From Haliclystus octoradiatus (taxonomy: Eukaryota > Cnidaria > Staurozoa > Stauromedusae > Haliclystidae): a stretch of 64,000 nucleotides of DNA. The notes under the pieces were generated by a model that was not told the origin of the DNA, did not search any database, and saw only the letters and a program-made list of their open reading frames with translations. The DNA lies in assembly GCA_916610825.1 (NCBI GenBank), contig OU744450.1:19708814-19772813 (forward strand), in the 5' to 3' direction. How positions within the stretch are numbered: the first letter of the stretch is position 1; the number at the start of each line of letters is the position of its first letter. A program made the translations under genes and the position numbers. Positions 54,122 to 64,000 of this stretch are shown here, in pieces.

Positions 54122-56487
54122 CAGAGCCTTCTATGTAAAAGAGTTGAGCCAAGTCATTGTGAGGCCGCAAAAATGGTCCCAACTCAGAGCGAGGCAACGC
54201 ACAAAGGCTGCATTTTGCAATGGCTACCGACCAGAGCCAATAAACTAGGATTGTCTGACTTGCAAAATTTTAGCTTTTAAGCATATCCTTTTGTCGATAA
54301 TGAGAATTTTTACTAAAAAATGGAGTGGAAATATATTATAACTGCAGCGGATTCTCTTATTTAGCTGGAAAGTGTTTAAGCATTGCTGTATTTTTGAATG
54401 TTGTTGACTGCTTTACACCCGAGGCGAAAATATCTTACTAAATAGGCTACTTCAGTCACCTCTAACAGTATAGCAGCAGCTCACTACGGATATTATTGAA
54501 TTCTGAACCGTAGGAGTTGGTTGAATCAATGATTTATTTTAATTCAAATAAAAGGAGAAGGTTTCATTGTAATTTATTAGAACTGGTACTGGACCAGTTT
54601 TGAACTGGTTTGACTTCTCTTCTAAAATCGTTAAAGAGAAGGTCGAAAGAAATAATGGATAGTTGACACGAAGAGGTATGATCATTGATTAGAATACCAA
54701 AATCAGTTTTTGTTGTTGTTAGATTCAGATAATTTTTGACATATAATGTCTGTCTGTTGTATATCAGAAGGTTTTTAAAAAGAACGAGTCAACTTTGTAC
54801 GTATTTTATAATTTAATCTTATAAGGCTATGTATATTATACGATGAATATACACTATAATTCTAAATTAACAATATCCAGATATATTTCGTATTTTCCCT
54901 CATTGCTATTGATCTTAAAGCCTTCGTATAAGCTGATACCTATCTTCAGGCTCAGAGAGAAAACCGTTTCTTTTCGTACTGTTTTTTCACATGATGACGA
55001 CTGAGGCTTGATATATTGAGTTCTCTACACAACGCTACGACAAAGCCTATGTTGTTGAATCAACAATACTTGACGGCATCCCTGTTATGATATTTTGGTG
55101 TTATAAAGTGAGTTACTCTTGATGAATTTAATATCTACTAGTGTTGTAAATTTTCAATTTTCAGAGGAGAGGTCAAATCTACTTCCAGATGTTGCGGTGG
55201 TGTATCGTTCAGGTTATTGTGTGGTTTTACGGTTTTTATTTACCTGGGTGTTATCTTAACTAGCTTATGATCATACAACTATTGATTATGAAAGTATGAA
55301 CTATGTTAACTTGTTAAATTTTAATCATTAGCAATTAGAATGTACTATGTTTGAAAATTGTTAGACTTGTATTTAAAAATAATTATAATTTATGAAAATA
55401 ATTGAAGGGAAATTCTTTATCTTTTATGGTACAGCTAAAATTATGTAGGATCTTGTGTATTAATTTTATAATTACCTATCTCATTTTCCTTGTGGTAAAT
55501 TAGTATGAATTCTGTTTATGGATTTTATTGCTGTTTTCTTCCCTAACATTTTCAAGAATAATTTTGCATTGTCTATCCTCTCATAAAAACAAGATTTATT
55601 AACAAAATGGAATGTTATCACATTACCCTTTTCAAAAGTCTTCCATGCCAGGGCTTCTCTCTTTACTTATATTTTGTATGAAGATAAAGTTGATGCTGCA
55701 TAGCCCAATTGGTCTATTTTTGAAGTTTGGAATGAATAAATGCACCTTTTGAAATTTACTTATGTAATGGTAGATGGAAAATAGAATTACCAAGCAATCG
55801 ATTTAACAATATGAGATAAAATTTATGTGTAAAATCATGCCAACAGAGCTTATTAAAGTTATTATGAAGAATAAAAAACGAAGACATGGTAAGTATTGTT
55901 ACCTGGCAGAGTAGATTATTGTTAGGTATTTTGTGTCCTGTTTTCAGCTACTGAAACCAGGCAATGCTTTTCTCTGAATTTCTCTTTCAAGACAGAATCC
56001 TGGAAACTTTACACACTTCGGAAACATGTTGCTGCATCCAAAGGCACAACAACATCCCGTAATAAATAACAGAAATTCAACAAAGCATAGATCAACCCTT
56101 AAAATAAGTTCCTTTCGCAATTCTACCCACGTGTTTAAGCGGTAAAAGTCAATTCCCGCGATTATAAGGAAACAACAAAAAATAGCTTCGATTCAAAAAT
56201 TAAAATAAATTACTTCCCGGTATAAAATAAACGATTAGCAACGATTCCATATTCACCACCATATTTAGCAGCACGTAGGACAGCTCAATATTGTATAACA
56301 GAATAATAAATCGATACATATCGCAGAAATAGAGGGAAGAGCTTTTTCTCTCAGTACAAACTTTGTTAGAAAATCCGAGGTGTTGGACCAAATTCCAGCG
56401 GAAAAGTCACGTGCGGCCCTTAATCCAATCAGCGCTTTTAGCGGCGACTTCACAAATTGGCTCAACTCTTTTACATAGAAGGCTCTA
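54122..56487. mobile_element. hAT-like non-autonomous element (2366 bp)
   Basis: 31-bp TIRs start CAGAGCCTTCTATGTAAAAG at the left; the right end is the complement with T for the first C. They are flanked by perfect 8-bp repeats GGAGCCAC (54114-54121 and 56488-56495), the hAT length. It interrupts the 3' UTR of the LINE fragment. No transposase frame is present inside; the interior is unrecognised AT-rich DNA. Confidence 0.8.
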
Positions 56488-56495
56488 GGAGCCAC

Positions 56496-56552
56496 AAGTA
56501 ACCCTGTATTTGGCTGTCACCATTGTTGACAAAATAAAATACATACATACAT
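56496..56552 (+). repeat. Resumed LINE 3' UTR and (CATA)n tail
   Basis: GACAAAATAAAATACATACA; the same tail style as the LINE ending at 34582. The satellite array starts within a few bases of it. Confidence 0.7.
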
Positions 56553-59170
56553 ACATACAAAGAGTAATAAATTAGCTTTGAACTATTGTTCGTGTAGATA
56601 CCAACTAGCTGCACGAAATGCAAGAACTATACTAAGCATTTAGCTTTTGTTCGTGTAGATATTAACTAACTACACGAAATGCAAGAACTATACTAAGGCT
56701 TGTATCAGATTAACAATAAAGCATTCTTCGAAGAGTAATAAATTAGCTTTAAACTATTGTTTGTGTAGATACTAAATGACTGCACAAAATGCAAGAACTA
56801 TACTAAGCATTTAGCTGTTGTTCGTGTAGATATTAACTAATTACACGAAATGCAAGAACTATACTAAGCATTTAGCTGTTGTTCGTGTAGATATTAACTA
56901 ACTACACGAAATGCAAGAACTATACTAAGGCTTGTATCAGATTAACAATAAAGCATTCTTCGAAGAGTAATAAATTAGCTTTAAACTATTGTTTGTGTAG
57001 ATACTAAATGACTGCACAAAATGCAAGAACTATACTAAGCATTTAGCTGTTGTTCGTGTAGATATTAACTAATTACACGAAATGCAAGAACTATACTAAG
57101 GCTTGTATCAGATTAACAATAAAGCATTCTTCGAAGAGTAATAAATTAGCTTTAAACTATTGTTTGTGTAGATACTAAATGACTGCACAAAATGCACGAA
57201 CTATACTAAGCATTTAGCTATTGTTCGTGTAGATATTAACTATAACTACACGAAATGCAAGAACTATACTAAGCATTTAGCTTTTGTTCGTGTAAATATT
57301 AACTAACTACACGAAATGCAAGAACTATACTAAGGCTTGTATCAGATTAACAATAAAGCATTCTTCGAAGAGTAATAAATTAGCTTTAAACTATTGTTTG
57401 TGTAGATACTAAATGACTGCACAAAATGCACGAACTATACTAAGCATTTAGCTTTTGTTCGTGTAGATATTAACTAACTACACGAAATGCAAGAACTATA
57501 CTAAGGCTTGTATCAGATTAACAATAAAGCATTCTTCGAAGAGTAATAAATTAGCTTTAAACTATTGTTTGTGTAGATACTAAATGACTGCACAAAATGC
57601 ACGAACTATACTAAGCATTTAGCCATTGTTCGTGTAGATATTAACTATAACTACACGAAATGCAAGAACTATACTAAGCATTTAGCTTTTGTTCGTGTAA
57701 ATATTAACTAACTACACGAAATGCAAGAACTATACTAAGGCTTGTATCAGATTAACAATAAAGCATTCTTCGAAAAGTAAGAAATTAGCTTTAAACTATT
57801 GTTTGTGTAGATACTAAATGACTGCACAAAATGCAAGAACTATACTAAGCATTTAGCTGTTGTTCGTGTAGATATTAACTAACTACACGAATTGCAAGAA
57901 CTATACTAAGGCTTGTACAAGATCAACAATAAAGACTTCTTCAAAGAGTAATAAATTGGCTTTGAACTATTGTTTGTGTAGATACTAAATGACTGCACAA
58001 AATGCAAGAACTATACTAAGCATTTAGCTGTTGTTCGTGTAGATATTAACTAACTACACGCAATGCAAGAACTATACTAAGGCTTGTATCAGATTAACAA
58101 TAAAGACTTCTTCAAAGAGTAATAAATTGGCTTTGAACTATTGTTTGTGTAGATACTAAATGACTGCACAAAATGCAAGAACTATACTAAGCATTTAGCT
58201 GTTGTTCGTGTAGATATTAACTAACTACACGAAATGCAAGAACTATACTAAGGCTTGTATCAGATTAACAATAAAGACTTCTTCAAAGAGTAATAAATTG
58301 GCTTTGAACTATTGTTTGTGTAGATACTAAATGACTGCACAAAATGCAAGAACTATACTAAGCATTTAGCTGTTGTTCGTGTAGATATTAACTAACTACA
58401 CGAAATGCAAGAACTATACTAAGGCTTGTATCAGATTAACAATAAAGCATTCTTCGAAAAGTAAGAAATTAGCTTTAAACTATTGTTTGTGTAGATACTA
58501 AATGACTGCACAAAATGCAAGAACTATACTAAGCATTTAGCTGTTGTTCGTGTAAATATTAACTAACTACACGAAATGCAAGAACTATACTAAGGCTTGT
58601 ACAAGATCAACAATAAAGACTTCTTCAAAGAGTAATAAATTGGCTTTGAACTATTGTTTGTGTAGATACTAAATGACTGCACAAAATGCAAGAACTATAC
58701 TAAGCATTTAGCTGTTGTTCGTGTAGATATTAACTAACTACACGAAATGCAAGAACTATACTAAGGCTTGTATCAGATTAACAATAAAGACTTCTTCAAA
58801 GAGTAATAAATTGGCTTTGAACTATTGTTTGTATAGATACTAAATGACTGCACAAAATGCACGAACTATACTAAGCATTTAGCTGTTGTTCGTGTAGATA
58901 TTAACTAACTACACGAAATGCAAGAACTATACTAAGGCTTGTATCAGATTAACAATAAAGCATTCTTCGAAAAGTAAGAAATTAGCTTTAAACTATTGTT
59001 TGTGTAGATACTAAATGACTGCACAAAATGCAAGAACTATACTAAGCATTTAGCTGTTGTTCGTGTAAATATTAACTAACTACACGAATTGCAAGAACTA
59101 TACTAAGGCTTGTACAAGATCAACAATAAAGAATTCTTCAAAGAGTAATAAATTAGCTCTAAACTATTGT
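56553..59170 (+). repeat. 171-bp satellite array with higher-order structure
   Basis: AATAAAG boxes start at 56715, 56947, 57118, 57352, 57523, 57757, 57928, 58099, 58270, 58441, 58612, 58783, 58954 and 59125. A monomer is 45 bp (AATAAAGCATTCTTCGAAGA...) plus two related subunits of 61 and 65 bp (TTTGTGTAGATACTAAATGA... and TTCGTGTAGATATTAACTAA...), total 171. In the left part every second monomer has an extra 61-64 bp subunit (232-235). No coding role. Confidence 0.95.
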
Positions 59171-59541
59171 TAGCCTGCGGTACAGACCACGATTCATTCA
59201 CAAAAGAATAGGGTCTGTGTGAATTCTCTGTCCGGGCCTTGTATCAGAATAAGATTGATGTCACATAATTATGCAAGATTAAGGTGATTCTCAACGGGAT
59301 TCTCACATTACTTTGTCCACTTCAGTTGACATGATTGCAATAAGTTCTATTTTAGGCTCCGTAGCTATGACAATTAATTGATCGAACAGAGGTGATGAAT
59401 TAATTATCTAAGAACAATAGATTTACTATGCATCGATCAGAAACTTTCGCTCTACGTTTTCGTAGAGTGGCTGAACAGAAAACTGGGCAAATCACACAGA
59501 CCCTATTCTTTTGTGAATGAATCGCGGTCTGTAATGCAGAT
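59171..59541. mobile_element. MITE with about 48-bp TIRs inside the satellite
   Basis: TACAGACCACGATTCATTCA at 59181 and its complement (with CGCG for CACG) near 59513-59533. The target sequence TAAACTATTGT, part of the satellite monomer, is repeated at 59160-59170 and 59542-59552. An 11-bp (9-11) duplication suggests a Mutator-like element. No ORF. Confidence 0.75.
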
Positions 59542-59650
59542 TAAACTATTGTCCGTCTAGATCTAAATGTCTGCACGAGATACAAGAACTATACTAAGCC
59601 TTTAGTTATTGTTCGTGTAGATACTATAACTAACTGCACGAAATGCAAGT
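59542..59650 (+). repeat. Terminal diverged satellite unit
   Basis: GTCTAGATCTAAATGTCTGC, then GTTCGTGTAGATACTATAAC and CACGAAATGCAAGTATTTT. The satellite stops here exactly where similarity to the 5' flank of the first ZP gene (16276) begins. Confidence 0.75.
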
Positions 59651-60435
59651 ATTTTTCTACAATCAAAATTAAGTTTTGAAAGCACAGTTTAGTACATACA
59701 TCAATCACTTGTTTTATCATATGCATGGATGAAAACTCATTCCATAATTATTTCGAATTATTATAAATGGCAGCAACATTTCATACAATAGACTATATGA
59801 ATGTATGATTTGCATAACCAGAGAAAAAACACCACTTTATTCATCATCAATTTTCAGTGAAGTTAATCATTAAATATTATTAACGAAAGTAAATGTCATG
59901 ACAACCCCTACTGATCATTGAACAATAGCCCATTGGGAGATTGTGTTCGATAAAACTGTTGCTATGAGCAAAATAAGTATATATACATGGTATCTATTAT
60001 AAAATGTAATACACTTTAAGACAATAATGATGGGAATATCAACATGCAATAATTCATAATTACGAGTAAGTAATTTCTAATTGCGTGTAAATTCATCAGC
60101 ATGAGTCATTTTTGCTATTTTATTGTATTGCTTAGTAATGGCCATCGTATTGATTAAACGCATGATAATTTTCAATGTTGTCAGTTTCTATTGGAGATCA
60201 TCTTTCGTTGTTAGCTAGGAATTTATAACTTCGAGGGTGACTTCCACTATTTTGTATCAAAGCATTCATCCTCACAAAAGACATTGAGCTCCCACATTAC
60301 AATAGATACTATTTACAAAGAGATGTATTTTATTTGTTGTCTCTCTAGCCGTTTACTCATTACTACAAATGACACACCGAAGTAGGTTGCATTAAATTCT
60401 AGCTCCGATTGATCGCCAGAAAAGCTTTAATCAAG
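59651..60435 (+). promoter_or_regulatory. 5' flank of ZP gene copy 2
   Basis: Collinear with 16276-17154, with small deletions (for example near 59870 and 60310-60330). Shared blocks are the place to look for the promoter. Confidence 0.5.
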
Positions 60436-63400
60436 ATGGTGTCGGTTTATACTGTGGTAGTCTTGGTTTTTGCTTGTGCTGGTATTCAGGCTAATTCAAA
60501 TTTCCGAGGTGGCTATGTGACATATACCCTCGTTAACAGTGCAAGCAATGATTTGAACCGTGATGTAAGTATTTCTATATTACCATTACTATAACTATAA
60601 TTTAATTTCAATTATTTTTAATAAATTATTAGCAACCCATTTTATATGATACTATTTGAAACGAAAGATCAAATTTAAATTTATATGATGTGCGGTAGTA
60701 TAAAGGAAAGTATAATGTTACCCGTTTTAGATTCAATAATTGCCCTGATGAATGAATAGTTGGTGATACTAAATGATATTTCCATTCCGCTAGAGTGATG
60801 GCCAATTGTAAAATGAAAATCTTAAGTTAATATTCCATGTAAATTAATCAAAATGCATGTTATATTGTTATTTCTTCAAAATAGACCTGTCAATCATTGA
60901 CTAAACGGTTAAATTATTAATCAGACTCAAACGACTTCGGTCTCATTAGTGGATATCAGGTTCGGATGCAGGCAAAATCCCATGGTGTGCAAGAAATTAT
61001 TCGTTAGAGAGCAAAGTCCCCCGGAGCGAGGGGGATCCGTATGCATTTTGAAAATTTAAAGCTCTTGAACGCCTATAATCAATTTTCAAATGACAATAGA
61101 TTCAGATTTGATACCAATAAGCAATTGAATTGACTCCAAATATATAATACTAATAATAGCGTAATGTTATATAATGACTATATATAGGCATTTCTCTAAG
61201 CGCTTCACAATAATTAAAATGTAATATTTACAGCAGTGAAATAATTATAATACAGTAATAGTAATAATCATATTAACATAGGTGTGAAACCTTATCAAAA
61301 ATAGGTGTGAAAAAATATACTAACAATCAAGTTGCTAATTACCATAAACTATACAAAAATAATTATGTTATTTTGATTTCAACTTTATTCAATGTGAAGG
61401 TCTCTCAATATTCCAGTTCAGTTGATCCATAAGATATGGTTAATAGATTGTCAGAAGATAATATCATATATAGCCTTGGTTATACAGTATGAAAAGCATA
61501 TTAGCTATAATGCATGCATTAATTTACTCAATCATAAAAGTTTACATAATACAATCTGATATTATAGATTCATCCTTATTTATGTATAAAATCATTGTTT
61601 TAGATTGTTGTAATTAGAAACTGAGTAGGTTTTGATGAATTCTTTTACATAGTTTTAATGTCTGAAAATAGCTACTGAGCCACCATGTAACACAAAAACT
61701 ATGATGCCAAGAGGCGGTTTCCTTAGAATTTTAACTGAAGAATTGTTGCCGTTTGCTTCAGATCTGTTAGACAAACCAACAAGAAATTAATGAACTGTTG
61801 TAGGACTGAAATAAACACAAGCACAGTAGGCATATTATACCCTGAATTAATAATTTGATCAGAAGTTCTAAATTCCAACTTACACAACGATATATATAAA
61901 ATTAATGTGTTGTAAGTTGTCTTACTGATTGAACATAGGGCTCAATGCTTTACAGCAGGGCTTTAAATAATATATAAAATATGTAGTCAAAAATCAGACA
62001 ATCAATATGTATATAATGTATAAAATGAGTTCGCTTGAAACTATACACGCGATTAAGTTTTGCTTATTTCTGTATTCTGATTGGAGCAGTTTTGCAACAT
62101 CAAATGCACCCCTTTATATGCAAATTAACTTGATCCGGGACATGTCCAAACCGCTCCAATCAAAAGGCTTGAGAAAAATGATTCGTCAGGCATTCACATC
62201 TTTGGATGAAACAAGATTAGAATCTTTCAGAAAAGGAACAACAAAAATAAAACAGCTCTCCTATCTCGAATTTTCGCTTAAAATGAAAACTTTCATTTTC
62301 TTCAGGTTTCTACTAAAATAGTATTTACGTCATTTCGAAAATTATGAAGCGGTGCAAGCGCTCCTTTTGTACCCCCCTAGATCCGTCCCTGGTGGATAGC
62401 AACCATTCCTTAGAAATAATAATAATAGTAATAATAGTATAGTTACTGATGATATAATTTCTCGAAAGCGCTTTACATATGAATGCTTAAATTAAAATGC
62501 TATTACTCATATAGTAAAAATGAGAGTAAAATAATATCTGATAAAAGCCAAGTTTAATTTTATAAGTTGAATCAAGGTGATTAAATATTATTTATAAAAG
62601 AACTTGATAAAAAAATTGCTAAAAATATGATAAAAACAAGGTTGAAAAGAAATGTATTTCATTAAGAATTAAAAGTCAACTGTCAATTATAAAGAAGATT
62701 TTTTGATAAATAGGAAAATAGTGACTGTCTTCTTCTATTAAATTTGCAAATTCTTTCTCGAAAATTGTGTTTTCTATTTAGTTTTAAAATTCTCAATTTG
62801 CATTTGTACCGTTCGATGTTTTGGCAGAGAGTTCCAAAGTGAAGGAGAAGCGCACGAAAATGATCCGGAGCCCTATGTTTGTAGATTGTACTTAGGCTGA
62901 AACAAAACTCTGTTGTTAGCCTAGCGCAATTTTCATTTAGGTTTATGTTCTTTTGCGAGGTTTGCAAGATATTCAGGTGCAAAGTAACTTGTTTGTTTGT
63001 ACTGTACTGAAATCACAATTTAATCAACTATTTCAGCACTTTTGATAAATTTTATAGACTTTAGGATCAAAATATATTCACTGATTAAAAAGTACACTCA
63101 CCGATATATTCAGATGAGTGTTAGTTCCAAGCGATTTTGTAAATTGATGCCATCAAGATGTTATAATACAGTAGCACCAACATATAGTCTAACTCAGATT
63201 TGTGTTTGAGTTTTAAACATGCCGTAATATTATCTTACCTTTTAAAAGTCAACCAAATAAAATGTATTCAACATCCTCAGGTATTGAATAATTTGAATTC
63301 GAAAATAACATCTTCGTCCGATATCAATGGCATCCTTAAAAGTCTATCTTTGTTGACCCAATATCGATCATTTCCAAACATTTCGATGGCTTCTGACACG

Positions 63401-63861
63401 GTAGAATCACTGAGAATTGGCCTTAAACTATTTTAAGATCATTCTCATTTTGATACAAATAAATTTCCGGGGGTGGAAGATTTTCAAACAAACAAACTTA
63501 GTTTCTTATGAAAAGTAAAACAATCATTCATGCAGTTCAGATGAAATCCTTACCATCGAACAATAATATTTGTATTTGTATCTATAGTGTTCATATTCAT
63601 ATATATAAATATTTTCGCATGGTTTGTTATACAGATCATTATCAATTACGCAAGTGCATGGAAAATTGGTCAGACTGATTGTGGACCTACATCAGGCAGT
63701 TCAATAGCCACAGTATCTCTTACAAGCTCAAGTGCTGCCCCAACCTCCATTAGCAATGTCCCAGTTACTTGTGGATTTACAAGTACTGACGGAACGGTTA
63801 GATTCGGAACTGGCTCGACTACAATCTCCGATACTGTGAAATTTTTTCCATACGTGGCAGC
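60436..63861 (+). CDS. ZP-domain membrane protein, copy 2 (exons 1-2; gene runs off window)
   Basis: Join 60436-60564 and 63635-63861. Exon lengths (129 and 227 bp), donors (GTAAGT) and the acceptor (TTATACAG) equal those of copy 1. It encodes a signal peptide (MVSVYTVVVLVFACAGIQA), FRGGYVTYTLVN and VPVTCGFTSTDGTV. Against copy 1, 8 residues of 43 and 15 of about 76 differ, with only 6 silent codon changes. No stop or splice damage is visible, so it looks functional as far as seen. The rest of the gene should lie to the right. Confidence 0.85.
60957..62391. mobile_element. hAT-like non-autonomous element in intron 1 of copy 2 (1435 bp)
   Basis: Starts CAGGTTCGGATGCAGG and ends with the complement of CAGGGACGGATCTAGG. 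Flanks are GTGGATAT (60949-60956) and GTGGATAG (62392-62399), an 8-bp duplication with one mismatch. Gene copy 1 carries the unoccupied site (GTGGATATCAACCATTCC at 18911-18928). A 104-codon frame at 62007-62321 inside is not recognisable as a transposase. Confidence 0.85.
62400..63020 (-). pseudogene. LINE 3' end in intron 1 of copy 2
   Basis: Counterpart of 24055-24660: the same FSCASPSLWNSLP-type block on the minus strand, the same 3' UTR, and a short imperfect (AAT) tail at 62418-62440. Confidence 0.7.
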
Positions 63862-64000
63862 GTAAGTATGGCATATTGACTAACGTTAATTTGCTTAATC
63901 TATTAAACATACAAAAAATGACCGTAATTTGAATATTGTAGAAATACCTTTTTAACGCAATGACAGTTTCTGCACTGGCTGACTGTGATCCTCTTCGATT

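Noticed and set aside
56553-59170. CRISPR-like regular repeats
   Set aside because: Units are contiguous 171-bp monomers without unique spacers, in animal DNA; it is a satellite.

Overview
The window is AT-rich nuclear DNA from an animal, probably an aquatic invertebrate. Three things point there: spliced genes with GT-AG introns and a ZP-domain membrane protein, canonical eukaryotic tRNA-Cys genes with internal A/B boxes, and a dense load of CR1/L2/Jockey-like LINEs, Penelope-like elements (PLEs), hAT-like and other TIR elements, and (AAT)n microsatellites. Nothing bacterial is present. I cannot name the species from the sequence.

The host genes are few. Two tRNA-Cys(GCA) genes lie at 6.56 and 8.58 kb and share an upstream block with a CACGTG core. 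An eight-exon gene (17155-33226, +) encodes a 659-residue secreted-type, single-pass membrane protein: signal peptide, FRGG-type N-terminal domain, cadherin-like middle, ZP module, dibasic cleavage site, TM segment and short tail. All its exon phases agree. A second copy starts at 60436 (exons 1 and 2 visible) and runs off the right edge, so this is a tandem gene family. The duplicated segment begins near 16.28 kb and 59.65 kb. The two visible exon pairs differ about twice as much as nearby intron DNA, and 23 of 29 changed codons alter the amino acid.

Most of the rest is mobile. 0-2.4 kb: LINE reverse transcriptase. 3.2-16 kb: a LINE 3' piece, several TIR or fold-back elements, tandem repeats and two convergent relics of a retroelement C-terminal domain. 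Intron 1 of the first ZP gene (17.3-25.3 kb) holds a 1.24-kb element, 1.7 kb of pure AAT, two 5'-truncated PLE copies joined head-to-head with hammerhead-ribozyme motifs at their outer ends, and another 0.7 kb of AAT. 34.6-40.4 kb: a nearly full-length LINE on the minus strand, with a CCCH zinc-finger ORF1 and an endonuclease/RT ORF2, split by an 852-bp solo LTR with an exact 5-bp target duplication. 41-46 kb: LINE and PLE fragments and a GC-ended MITE. 53.4-59.65 kb: a LINE 3' end carrying a 2.37-kb hAT-like insertion, then a 171-bp satellite array with higher-order structure that stops exactly at the edge of the gene duplication.

The two ZP gene copies serve as each other's empty-site controls, so several insertions can be dated relative to the duplication. 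A LINE 3' end in intron 1 predates it. The PLE pair and AAT expansion (copy 1), the 1.24-kb element (copy 1) and the 1.43-kb hAT-like element (copy 2) came later.
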